A DNA stretch of 7,417 bases from Afipia sp. (lineage in GTDB: Bacteria; Pseudomonadota; Alphaproteobacteria; Rhizobiales; Xanthobacteraceae): contig JAGVII010000583.1 of the NCBI GenBank assembly GCA_020056155.1, forward strand, positions 1 through 7,417, in the 5' to 3' direction. Position 1 is the stretch's first letter; every line of letters begins with the position of its first letter. The notes beneath the pieces were generated by a model that was not told where the DNA came from, did no database searches, and was given only the letters and a program-made list of their open reading frames with translations. Both the position numbers and the translations under genes were made by a program. This document shows positions 1 through 6,488 of the stretch, piece by piece.

Positions 1-1379
1 CCGGCGCCGAGTGCCGGCCGGCGACGCACCGTCAGCGTCAGATCCGTGATGCTGGCCACCTCGACCATCTCTCCAGGCTTGAATGCTTCCGTGCTGCGCG
101 CTTGCCAGCGTTCACCCTGCGTGAGGACGTGGCCCTCAATATCGCTCCAGTCGAGAACCTCGGCGGGCAGGCCGCGCATGGCCTGCCCGCCGGCTTGTGC
201 CGGAGCCTTGCGGGCGTGCCGAAGCGAGCCGAGCACGATGAGAGTCAGCCCGATGAACATCGCCGTCACGGTGCCGACGAGCGTCCATGACAGCCGGTAT
301 CCGGGCGCTTCGATCGTGAACAGCATCAGCGCACCGAGGGCGAAGGCGATGGCTCCGCCGAGGCCGAGAACCACGGTCGGGTTGAAGGCCTCGAGGATCA
401 GAAGCGCGATCCCCACCACCATCAGCCCCAGGCCGGCATAATTGATCGGCAGCAGGTTGAGGGCATAGAGGCCCAGCAGCAGACAGATCGTGCCGACCAC
501 GCCGGGGGCGACGGCACCAGGCGACATGAATTCAAAAATCAGACCGTAGATACCGACCAGCAGAAGAATGAAGGCGACGTTGGGGTTGGTGATGATCGAC
601 AGAAATTGCGAGATCCATCCGGGATCGATCGTCTCGATCGTCGCATCCTTCGTCGCCAGATGCCGCCTTTCGCCACCGGGAAGTTCCACGACGCGGCCAT
701 CGATTTGCCTGAGCAATTCGACCGGGTCGCGCGCGATGAGATCGATAACACTCGCCTGGAGCGCGGCGCTGGCGGAAAGACTGGCAGCCTCGCGGACGGC
801 TTTCTCAGCCCAATCGGCGTTGCGTCCTCGCAACTCGGCCAGGCTGCGGATAAAGGCGGCGTCGTTTGTCGCCTTCGCCGTCATGGCGTCCTTCGGCTCC
901 GTTTGCCGGGCGCTGTCTTTTTTGTCCTTGCCGTCTTTGTCAGGGGCGGCGCCCGGCAGGCCCGGCACCGGACTGCCGATTTGCACCGGTGTCGCTGCGC
1001 CGAGATTGGTGCCTGGCGCCATTGCGGCGATATGCGTTGCATAGAGGAGATAAGTGCCGGCGCTGGCGGCATGCGCTCCGGACGGGGCAACATAACCTAT
1101 GACAGGAACCGGCGAGGCCAGCACATCGGCGATGATCTCGCGCATGCTGCTGGCGAGGCCGCCCGGCGTATTCAGACGCAGAATGACGGCGTCTGCGCGC
1201 CGTTCATGCGCCTTCGCCAAGGCATCCTTCACGTAACCGGCGGTCGCCGGTCCGATCGCTCCATCGATCGCGATCGTCAGCACAAGTTTGCGGCTCTCAT
1301 CCGCTGAGGCGGAAAGGGGAGAGACAATCAGGGTGGCGGCTGCAATTGCCGCAACAAGAGTCGCTTGTACGATCTGCAC
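1..1379 (-). CDS. nfeD: NfeD-family membrane-bound serine protease (ClpP-class), C-terminus cut by window edge
   Basis: 459 complete codons are visible, reading off the left edge; this is close to full length for the long NfeD form. The GTG start at 1379 is chosen because AGGGAG lies 8 nt upstream and a signal peptide follows at once (hydrophobic residues 3-24, likely cleavage after ASA at 26). Residues 30-215 form a ClpP/SppA-like protease domain with the LNTPGG segment (69-74) and the SAGT motif. By analogy with the archaeal 1510-N protease, Ser106 and Lys169 are the expected Ser-Lys dyad. A Lys/Asp/Pro-rich linker (about 137-166) lies between them. Five hydrophobic helices follow at about 265-285, 294-310, 315-330, 336-357 and 364-386, then a soluble OB-fold NfeD domain (about 400-453). 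Family members are thought to cleave the hydrophobic tails of stomatin/slipin partners at the membrane. Such a partner often lies just downstream, which here would be outside the window. The family call is firm; the substrate is inferred. Confidence 0.93.
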   Translation of the reverse strand, partial: MQIVQATLVAAIAAATLIVSPLSASADESRKLVLTIAIDGAIGPATAGYVKDALAKAHERRADAVILRLNTPGGLASSMREIIADVLASPVPVIGYVAPSGAHAASAGTYLLYATHIAAMAPGTNLGAATPVQIGSPVPGLPGAAPDKDGKDKKDSARQTEPKDAMTAKATNDAAFIRSLAELRGRNADWAEKAVREAASLSASAALQASVIDLIARDPVELLRQIDGRVVELPGGERRHLATKDATIETIDPGWISQFLSIITNPNVAFILLLVGIYGLIFEFMSPGAVAPGVVGTICLLLGLYALNLLPINYAGLGLMVVGIALLILEAFNPTVVLGLGGAIAFALGALMLFTIEAPGYRLSWTLVGTVTAMFIGLTLIVLGSLRHARKAPAQAGGQAMRGLPAEVLDWSDIEGHVLTQGERWQARSTEAFKPGEMVEVASITDLTLTVRRRPALGA

Positions 1380-1510
1380 AGCAAGGACTCCCTTATCGAA
1401 ATGACATAGGGATATCTCGCCGAATCTCAATGCGGCCGGGGATGACTCCAGCCGCCACTTGCCCCGAAACGGACGCGAAAGGCCGCCGCGGGCGAGGAGA
1501 TTGTTAAAAA

Positions 1511-1516
1511 ATTATA
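1511..1516 (-). promoter_or_regulatory. Candidate -10 element (TATAAT) upstream of nfeD
   Basis: On the minus strand a consensus TATAAT hexamer sits in a locally AT-rich patch, in the 208-bp gap between the diguanylate cyclase stop and the nfeD start. It would give a leader of roughly 125 nt before the GTG. The matching -35 about 17 nt upstream is poor (ACTTTA), so only the -10 is persuasive. The rest of the gap (1380-1587) holds no gene that I can support. Confidence 0.35.
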
Positions 1517-1587
1517 CAGCAAATTCAACGGTATAAAGTTCGCGATGCTGTTCTGATGGCGCGCCAGACGTCGCTGAGGAAGGTTTG

Positions 1588-3429
1588 CTAGCGCAAGACG
1601 GCGGCCTTCCTCGCCGGCGCATCAGGACCTTCCGGCAGGTCAGGCACCAGCGTCGGATGCAACGGCTGCGAATGGCGCACGCAGTTGCGCCCGTCGGACT
1701 TGGCGCGGTAGAGCGCTGCGTCGGCCGCCTCGACCAGCTGCCGCCAGGCCAGTTGCCCGAGGTTGCCCTTCGCAACGCCTAAACTCGCCGTCACGGTCAG
1801 CGCCGTGCCATCCGACAGAACAAACGCGTGCGCTTCCAGCACGGTGCGGATTCTCTTCGCGAGTGCCGTTGCACCGGTGAGATCGTCACCCGATATCAGG
1901 ATGACGAACTCTTCTCCGCCGAAGCGGGCAAAGATATCGCCCGGCCTCAGCATCGGGCGCACCACACGCACGCATTCTTTCAGCACATGATCGCCTTCAA
2001 GATGCCCGTAGCGGTCGTTGATCGCCTTAAAATGATCGACATCCATCAGAATCAGACAGGCAGCATCCTCTCCGGCCCGGCTGCCGTGGCGCTCCCCAAT
2101 CATGTCGAGGGCGCCACGATTCATCAGCCCGGTAAGCCCGTCGGTCTCCGCCTGCTGCTTTAGCTCCTTGGTCAGCGACGCACGTTCCGCGACCCTGCCG
2201 CGAAGAAACTCGATGGCATCGAACAGGCGGCGCATCTCGGTGGCGTGATGCGGCTCGGGATAGGGGACGGTGGGGCGATCCTCGGCGAGCACAATCACGG
2301 CCTCCCGCGCCCGCATCAGCGGCCCGAACACAAACCGCTGCGCCGCGACCAGCAGACCGGCCAGAATTCCGAGAATGACCGTGGTGATGGCGATCGTTAT
2401 CGCAAGGGTCACCAGCGCTCCGTTGCGAAGCACGGTGAAGCGCTCGATGGCGGCATCAAGAAATCCGCCGCGCAGGCGCTCCAGCGGCTTTAACGTCTCG
2501 ACGAAACGGACCGTGAATTCGTCCGCCGTCATCGAATATCTGCCCGAGATGCGGCCTTCCGCCACAAGCCCGTCAACCAGACTCAGACCCTGTTCCAAGA
2601 ACATCCGCTGGACGTCGCGCCAATCCGCAGCGAGGCGCGGATTGTCTCGGCCGATCACGTCCTCGTCTCCGGTCAGCCGCCACAGTTCGAGGATGCGGCC
2701 GCGCGTCCGGTTGCTGTCGACAAGATGCTTCACTTGCAGCGGCTGGCTGACGGCAATCGGCGCCATGATCTGCGACGCGATCCGGCCGCCATGCTCGCGC
2801 AGCTCTCCGAGTATCCGCCCGGTCATCACCGGCGCCGCCAATCCCGGACTTGATACCGTCAGGGCCCCCGCCTTCCATGCGACGACGGACTGAAATGTAT
2901 CCACGACCTGAAACATGCTTTCGATGGCCGCCTGAACATCCGCGACGCTGCGGTCCGCGCGCGGCATAGCCGCGACGTGGTCAACTTGCCGGCGGCCTTC
3001 CAGAAGCTGCATTCTTGTCGGCGCAAGCATCTCCGGCGAAACACCCGCACGCGCAGACAGCCGATCGAGAATGGCGTCGGACTTCGCGCGGAATGCGGTC
3101 AGGCGTTCGCGCAGCGCACCGTGCGTCACACCGGCATCGCCAAGCACGCTGTTCGAGGGCCCGCGTTCAGCCGACAGAAGATTGGCGGCATCGAGGATCA
3201 GCCGGTAGCTCTCCAGCCCGCTCAGATTCTGGCGCGCGCGGCGATAATCATCGAGCGACCGGCCGATCACGCTGGTGGCGAGAATCCCGGTACAGACGAG
3301 TGCGATGCCGGTCCCGATCAGCAGCTTGCGGCGCAGGCTGTGATCGTCGCCGCACGGCATGCTGTGCCAAAAGCGACGTCTGACCCATTGCAGCAATGCT
3401 CCGAAATATCCGACGGACCTTGAGGTCAT
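1588..3429 (-). CDS. Membrane-anchored GGDEF diguanylate cyclase with large periplasmic sensor region
   Basis: 613 aa. It should make cyclic di-GMP from two GTP at the inner membrane, feeding the motility/biofilm second-messenger system. Layout: TM1 about 35-55; a helical periplasmic region of about 280 residues (56-335); TM2 about 336-362; a HAMP-like linker about 364-420; and a GGDEF domain about 428-580. The catalytic domain looks intact: D430-GLTGLMNR start, metal-binding DVDHFK at 463-468, and active-site GGEEF at 504-508. RPGD at 495-498 lies exactly five residues before GGEEF, the standard position of the RxxD product-inhibition site, so feedback inhibition is expected. The periplasmic part begins with LLSAERGPSN (84-93), reminiscent of NIT-type four-helix sensors; this is only a resemblance. 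No EAL domain is present. ATG at 3429 is preferred because an in-frame TGA lies 15 nt upstream and AAGGA sits 11 nt before it. A 33-residue tail follows the GGDEF domain. It is probably monocistronic. Confidence 0.93.
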   Translation of the reverse strand: MTSRSVGYFGALLQWVRRRFWHSMPCGDDHSLRRKLLIGTGIALVCTGILATSVIGRSLDDYRRARQNLSGLESYRLILDAANLLSAERGPSNSVLGDAGVTHGALRERLTAFRAKSDAILDRLSARAGVSPEMLAPTRMQLLEGRRQVDHVAAMPRADRSVADVQAAIESMFQVVDTFQSVVAWKAGALTVSSPGLAAPVMTGRILGELREHGGRIASQIMAPIAVSQPLQVKHLVDSNRTRGRILELWRLTGDEDVIGRDNPRLAADWRDVQRMFLEQGLSLVDGLVAEGRISGRYSMTADEFTVRFVETLKPLERLRGGFLDAAIERFTVLRNGALVTLAITIAITTVILGILAGLLVAAQRFVFGPLMRAREAVIVLAEDRPTVPYPEPHHATEMRRLFDAIEFLRGRVAERASLTKELKQQAETDGLTGLMNRGALDMIGERHGSRAGEDAACLILMDVDHFKAINDRYGHLEGDHVLKECVRVVRPMLRPGDIFARFGGEEFVILISGDDLTGATALAKRIRTVLEAHAFVLSDGTALTVTASLGVAKGNLGQLAWRQLVEAADAALYRAKSDGRNCVRHSQPLHPTLVPDLPEGPDAPARKAAVLR

Positions 3430-3676
3430 CGTTCTGCTGGTCCTTCATGATGGAGCGTTCTGCGTCCGCAGCCATAGGCACATGCAGGACTTTCTTTTAA
3501 GTAAAATCACAGGGTTAAGATCGCATCCAAAACCCTCCACCCGCGGCGGTTGGGCGCACGGATAGAGTGCGCAAACGCCCGCCACATCGGCACTTCGGCA
3601 GCACCCGGCAGCGCGTTTAGGGGAAAATTCAGCTTAAGGTGCCCGTCATGCGTGGGGAGCGGCGGGTCATTATGCA

Positions 3677-3696
3677 GGCGCGCAGCCCCGCGCGCC
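3677..3696 (-). terminator. GC-rich hairpin downstream of the DUF3551 gene (possible terminator)
   Basis: A perfect 7-bp inverted repeat (GGCGCGC / GCGCGCC) with a 6-nt loop starts 24 nt after the stop codon of the minus-strand DUF3551 gene. A smaller CCGC-AAAA-GCGG hairpin (3695-3706) lies between them. No T-tract follows on the minus strand, so it is not a canonical intrinsic terminator. The surrounding 291-bp gap (3430-3720) otherwise holds only the leader of the diguanylate cyclase gene, with an AT-rich stretch at 3491-3507 that could include its promoter. I see no further gene there. Confidence 0.28.
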
Positions 3697-3720
3697 GCAA
3701 AAGCGGTATTCTCGGCGGCG

Positions 3721-3969
3721 TCAGTTACGAGGCGCGCGCCGCGGCGGAATGGTTCGGCCGGACGATTGAAGCCAGAAATTCTCCTGGCAATAACCTGCGG
3801 TGCCGGACACCGCAGCCAGACACTGCGCGTAGGTATCGTATCGGCAATCGCCCGGACCGGCCTCGGCCTTTCTGCAGAACGGATAATCGCGCGACAGGGA
3901 CGGGCTGGCACCAAACGTCGAGAAAGCGGCGATTCCGATCGCGGCCAGAATGATTTTCTGTCTATTCAT
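3721..3969 (-). CDS. Small secreted DUF3551-family protein
   Basis: 82 aa of unknown function. An N-terminal signal peptide (MNRQKIILAAIGIAAF, cleavage probably around residues 21-27) is followed by a short domain with four cysteines at 32, 42, 50 and 61. The pattern YPFC-(x9)-C-x-Y-x-T-(x3)-C-(x3)-SG-(x3)-YC matches DUF3551, a family of small exported proteins very common in Bradyrhizobium and relatives. The four cysteines could form two disulfides in the periplasm. The ATG at 3969 is chosen over an in-frame TTG at 3996 because GGAG lies 10 nt before it and the signal peptide starts there. The tail (RTIPPRRAPRN) is basic and proline-rich. It is separated from both neighbours by more than 150 bp, so it is likely transcribed alone. 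No function can be assigned; the family call rests on recognised motif spacing. Confidence 0.85.
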   Translation of the reverse strand: MNRQKIILAAIGIAAFSTFGASPSLSRDYPFCRKAEAGPGDCRYDTYAQCLAAVSGTAGYCQENFWLQSSGRTIPPRRAPRN

Positions 3970-4121
3970 TGCTCGCAATCTCCGGTGCAGGATCAAAACC
4001 TCGTTGAATCAAGCGTTCCTCCAGCGCCGCCGAACCGTCAAGAAACGAATGTGTGACCACGCGCGCAGGGCAGGCATCCGTTTCGGCATGCCGGAAGGCT
4101 CAAGCCGATGGGAAATCCGGC

Positions 4122-4142
4122 GCCTGAAGAAAAAATTCAGGC
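4122..4142 (-). terminator. Perfect stem-loop spanning the tetR stop codon
   Basis: GCCTGAA / TTCAGGC form a perfect 7-bp inverted repeat around a 7-nt loop that reads TTTTTTC on the minus strand. The TGA stop of the TetR-family gene lies inside the stem. It could act as a transcription end or 3'-end stabilising structure for tetR. No T-run follows the stem, because the T-run is in the loop, so function is uncertain. The 167-bp gap 3970-4136 contains no other gene I can support. Confidence 0.35.
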
Positions 4143-4787
4143 CAGCGCGGCTGTGTCCTCCGGCAGCATGCGCTTGAACAGGGCGATCATGCGCTCTGCT
4201 TCTTTCGGCTTAAGCGTAATGGCGTGCCGGACCGCCGCCGCGATCAGCGTCATCGTCAATCGCGCGACCGCCGCCAGTGTCGCGGGATCCCGGCGCGGCG
4301 CGATACGCCTCAGCGTATCGAGCAGAAGGCCGGCGAGAAATTCGCCGTCGGCCTCATCCAGTTGCTGAAGCGTACGGTCGGCCTGGGTCGCCTGCCAGAT
4401 GTCGCGCATCACCGGCTCGTCCATGAACATCCGATAGTAGCCGTCGACGATCCGCCACAGCGCCGGGCGCAGATCCGCCCTGTTTTCGACCGCCGCCAGT
4501 TCCTGCCGCACGCAGGCGCGCCCGACCGCGTTGTAGCGTTCCGCCAGCGTTCCGATGATCGCGGTCTTGTCGGGGAAGTACTGATAGAGCGAGCCGAACG
4601 GCACGCCGCTGCGCTCGACCACGTCGCTCATGCGGAAGGCTTCGCTGCCGTTCTCGGCGATCATCGCGGCGGCGCATTCGAGGATCTTCTCGTAGCGCTC
4701 ACGGCTGCGCTTCTGCGCCGGCACCAGACGCGCCATCCCCGCCGGTTCGGCCCCCATGCTCGCCGGTTTCAGTTTCTTCGCCGTCAT
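4137..4787 (-). CDS. TetR/AcrR-family transcriptional repressor
   Basis: 216 aa from the ATG at 4787, which has GGTGAG 4 nt upstream; an in-frame TTG at 4847 would put coding sequence through the operator/promoter region and is less likely. The N-terminal DNA-binding domain covers about residues 28-76: helix 1 RYEKILECAAAMIAENG (31-47), then the helix-turn-helix MSDVVERSGVPFGSLYQYF (53-71) and DK (73-74), a textbook TetR signature. The remaining 140 residues are helical and would form the ligand-binding and dimerisation domain. The leading 25 residues are a Lys/Ala-rich extension before the core. It diverges from the reductase/DUF1772 operon across 101 bp containing a strong inverted repeat. 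The simplest reading is a local repressor of that operon and of itself, relieved by a small-molecule ligand that cannot be deduced from sequence. Confidence 0.93.
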   Translation of the reverse strand: MTAKKLKPASMGAEPAGMARLVPAQKRSRERYEKILECAAAMIAENGSEAFRMSDVVERSGVPFGSLYQYFPDKTAIIGTLAERYNAVGRACVRQELAAVENRADLRPALWRIVDGYYRMFMDEPVMRDIWQATQADRTLQQLDEADGEFLAGLLLDTLRRIAPRRDPATLAAVARLTMTLIAAAVRHAITLKPKEAERMIALFKRMLPEDTAALA

Positions 4788-4818
4788 CGCACTCACCGCC
4801 AAGAATCGCTTGACGATC

Positions 4819-4847
4819 CTGATACGAGAGTTTATCGCTTTTTGCAA
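4819..4847 (-). promoter_or_regulatory. Candidate tetR promoter
   Basis: On the minus strand TTGCAA (4847-4842) and TATCAG (4824-4819) are separated by exactly 17 nt, each matching the sigma-70 consensus at 4 of 6 positions. Transcription would start near 4812, giving a roughly 25-nt leader to the ATG at 4787. The -35 overlaps the edge of the 4846-4868 inverted repeat and the -10 overlaps the extra ATACGAG half-site, as expected for autoregulation. This is inferred from pattern only. Confidence 0.3.
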
Positions 4848-4868
4848 ATACGAGATATACTCGTATTT
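4846..4868. promoter_or_regulatory. Likely TetR operator: 9-bp inverted repeat with 5-bp centre
   Basis: AAATACGAG and CTCGTATTT are perfect reverse complements around ATATA, in the 101-bp region between the divergent TetR gene and the reductase operon. The size (23 bp) and the symmetric centre fit a dimeric TetR-family operator. A further ATACGAGA half-site occurs in direct orientation at 4822-4829, 26 bp upstream of its copy in the left arm. Location and symmetry are directly visible; binding by the neighbouring repressor is inferred. Confidence 0.75.
4856..4861 (+). promoter_or_regulatory. Candidate -10 (TATACT) of the reductase/DUF1772 operon, inside the operator
   Basis: TATACT matches the -10 consensus at 5 of 6 positions and starts at the centre of the inverted repeat, so a bound repressor would block RNA polymerase directly. 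No good -35 lies 17 nt upstream (TATCGC). An alternative pairing, TTGACG at 4810-4815 with TATCGC at 4833-4838, is also possible. The start site would fall near 4868, about 20 nt before the ATG at 4889. Confidence 0.35.
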
Positions 4869-4888
4869 CTAAATCAGAGGATGCTCTC

Positions 4889-5713
4889 ATGTCTCAGCGC
4901 GATCCCATCCTGATCATCGGCGGCGGCGGCAAGACCGGCGGCCGCGTCAATACTCTCCTGAAAGCGCGAGGTTTTTCCACCCGGCCGGTCTCCCGCACCA
5001 CCACGCCTGCGTTCGACTGGACCCGCCCGGACGGCTGGGCGAGAGCCCTCGACGGCGTGTCCGCCGCGTATGTTACCTATCAGCCCGATCTCGCGGTCGA
5101 GGGCGCGACCGAAGCCATCGCGGAACTCTGCCGCCTGGCGCGCGACAAAGGGCTGCAACGGCTCGTGTTGCTGTCGGGACGCGGCGAGCCCGGCGCGCAG
5201 CGCGCTGAAGCCGCTCTGCAAGCCTCCGGCGTTGAGTGGACCATCGTGCGCGCGAGCTGGTTCGATCAGAATTTCAGCGAAAGCTATCTCATCGACGGCG
5301 TGCTGGCCGGTGAGGTCGCGCTTCCGGCCGGGTCCGTGCGCGAGCCGTTTATCGACATCGACGATATCGCGGACGTCGTGACCGCCGCCTTGAGCGAACA
5401 CGGCCATGCCAACCGCCTTTACGAGGTGACCGGCCCGCGGCTGCTGACATTCGCCGACGCCGTCGCGGAGATTGCGCAGGCCACCGGCCGCCCGATCCGC
5501 TACCGCCAGATCACGCCGGAGGAATTCACCGCCGGGATGCGCGGCGCGGCGCCGGACGATGTCATCGATCTGCTGCACGAGCTTTTCACCGTGGTTCTCG
5601 ACGGGCGCAACTCAAGCGTAACGCACGGCGTCCAAGAGGCGCTGGGCCGCCCCGCGCGCGATTTTTCCGACTATGTCCGCAAGACCGCGGCAACCGGCGC
5701 ATGGAGCATCTGA
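4889..5713 (+). CDS. NmrA-like / atypical SDR NAD(P)H-binding protein
   Basis: 274 aa. A Rossmann fold begins at once: ILIIGGGGKTGGRV (7-20) contains the glycine-rich nucleotide loop, with GGGGKTG at 11-17. An arginine after the second strand (R36) suggests NADP(H) preference. LVLLSGRGEPG (92-102) and the segment VEWTIVRASWFDQNF (115-129) are typical of the NmrA/ergot-alkaloid-type reductase branch of atypical SDRs. It lacks the YxxxK of classical SDRs, so it may be a reductase on a small substrate or a redox sensor rather than a standard dehydrogenase. The ATG at 4889 has AGAGGA 7 nt upstream. Its stop is one base before the start of the DUF1772 gene, so the two are almost certainly co-transcribed. 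Control by the divergent TetR protein through the 4846-4868 palindrome is likely. The substrate is unknown. The fold is certain, the exact subfamily less so. Confidence 0.9.
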   Translation: MSQRDPILIIGGGGKTGGRVNTLLKARGFSTRPVSRTTTPAFDWTRPDGWARALDGVSAAYVTYQPDLAVEGATEAIAELCRLARDKGLQRLVLLSGRGEPGAQRAEAALQASGVEWTIVRASWFDQNFSESYLIDGVLAGEVALPAGSVREPFIDIDDIADVVTAALSEHGHANRLYEVTGPRLLTFADAVAEIAQATGRPIRYRQITPEEFTAGMRGAAPDDVIDLLHELFTVVLDGRNSSVTHGVQEALGRPARDFSDYVRKTAATGAWSI

Positions 5714-5714
5714 C

Positions 5715-6200
5715 ATGACCCAGTTCGCGATCAACGCGCTGCTCTGGTTCTGCGCCATCGGTTGCGGGATGATGGCGGGACTGTATTTCGCGTTCTCGAC
5801 GTTCATCATGACCGCGCTCGGCCAGATCCCGCAGGCTCACGGCATCGCGGCGATGCAATCGATCAACGTCGTCATCCAGAAATCGCTGTTCATGCCGCTG
5901 TTCTTCGGAACGACCCTTGCGGCATTGCTGCTCGCGGGCCTGGCGCTGTTTCGCCTCAGCGAGTCAGCCGCCATGGCGATGCTTGCCGCCGGCGTCCTTT
6001 ACGTCGCCGGCATGTTCGTCTCGACCATTCTGTTCAACGTGCCGCTCAACAACGCGCTCGGCGCCGTCGATCCATCCAGCGCCGATGCCGCTGCGGTATG
6101 GGCGCGCTACCTGAAGGACTGGACCTTCTGGAACCATCTGCGGACGATTGCCTCTGCCGCCGCCAGTGCATTGTTCGTGGTCGCCCTTGTCGCAGGATGA
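5715..6200 (+). CDS. DUF1772 (anthrone oxygenase-like) four-TM membrane protein
   Basis: 161 aa with hydrophobic helices at about 5-27, 58-79, 85-107 and 143-160. Characteristic positions include AGLYFAFSTF (21-30), MQSINVVIQ (47-55), the NVPLNN motif (108-113) and FWNHLRT (138-144), all features of the DUF1772 family. Fungal relatives (anthrone oxygenase, HypC type) act with NmrA/ergot-type reductases in aromatic polyketide pathways. Bacterial members are mostly uncharacterised, so a catalytic role here is only inferred. ATG at 5715 is chosen over an upstream in-frame ATG at 5673: the latter would add 14 polar residues and overlap the reductase gene by 41 bp, while 5715 has GGAG 8 nt before it and starts the first membrane helix. 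It lies one base behind the reductase stop, implying translational coupling and shared regulation by the TetR protein. Confidence 0.87.
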   Translation: MTQFAINALLWFCAIGCGMMAGLYFAFSTFIMTALGQIPQAHGIAAMQSINVVIQKSLFMPLFFGTTLAALLLAGLALFRLSESAAMAMLAAGVLYVAGMFVSTILFNVPLNNALGAVDPSSADAAAVWARYLKDWTFWNHLRTIASAAASALFVVALVAG

Positions 6201-6272
6201 AAGCGTTGACCGCGACCGGCGGAACCCCTTGTATGACGGCGGCTTGAATTCGCCGCACACGAGGGATTGGCA

Positions 6273-6488
6273 ATGCGCAAGGTCATCGAATTCGACGAGA
6301 CGACCTATCAGGCCCTGGTGCAACTCGGACGTGACCGGATGGCGACACTGCAGGAACTGGCGGATGAATCCTTTGCCGATCTGCTGAATAAGCACGGCGT
6401 GCCGAAAGACCTGCGGGAGGCGCTGCGCAGAAGCGCCAAGGCTTCCGCCCCCGCGAAGCGCAAGACAAAATCCGCCCGCCGCAAATGA
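6273..6488 (+). CDS. Small ribbon-helix-helix-like protein with basic tail (hypothetical)
   Basis: 71 aa. The first 42 residues follow a beta-helix-helix pattern: strand RKVIEFDE (2-9), helix TYQALVQLGRDR (11-22), a turn near MATL (23-26), and helix LQELADESFADLLNKHG (26-42). This resembles CopG/Arc-type DNA-binding proteins. The last 20 residues are Lys/Arg/Ala-rich (SAKASAPAKRKTKSARRK) and would bind nucleic acid. The start is the ATG at 6273, with GAGGG 7 nt before it, rather than the TTG at 6267. A weak promoter-like pair (TTGACC 6206-6211, TTGTAT 6229-6234, 17-nt spacing) lies in the 72-bp gap upstream. Its stop codon overlaps the start of the SDR gene by ATGA, so the two are translationally coupled. 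It may be a regulator of this pair, though it lacks a visible toxin partner. The function is not established. Confidence 0.8.
   Translation: MRKVIEFDETTYQALVQLGRDRMATLQELADESFADLLNKHGVPKDLREALRRSAKASAPAKRKTKSARRK

Noticed and set aside
606..1307. 233-codon plus-strand open frame opposite nfeD
   Set aside because: The minus-strand NfeD protein is certain here; the plus frame is a low-information, Arg-rich shadow.
1557..1566. 10-bp palindrome TGGCGCGCCA downstream of the diguanylate cyclase
   Set aside because: Short GC palindrome with no loop or T-run; common by chance in this composition.
3511..3536. AGGGTT / AACCCT inverted repeat
   Set aside because: Only 6 bp with a 14-nt loop and no T-tract; expected by chance.
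3507..4056. Overlapping long open frames on both strands around the DUF3551 gene
   Set aside because: Compositional shadows, Arg/Pro/Ala-rich and without motifs; the short DUF3551 frame has a signal peptide, a family pattern and a ribosome binding site.
4084..4093. CGGCATGCCG palindrome upstream of the DUF3551 gene
   Set aside because: Perfect but only 10 bp and isolated; no regulator nearby that would clearly use it.
4788..4847. TTG start extending TetR by 20 residues
   Set aside because: It would run coding sequence through the promoter and touch the operator; the ATG at 4787 has an adequate Shine-Dalgarno and keeps the normal TetR layout.
4874..5578. 234-codon minus-strand open frame opposite the NmrA-like gene
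   Set aside because: It is an antisense shadow in GC-rich DNA. Its translation is Arg/Gly/Ala-rich with no recognisable family, while the plus-strand frame has a full Rossmann protein.
6239..6256. GCGGC / GCCGC hairpin between the DUF1772 and RHH-like genes
   Set aside because: Five-bp stem, 8-nt loop, no T-tract; too weak to call a terminator.
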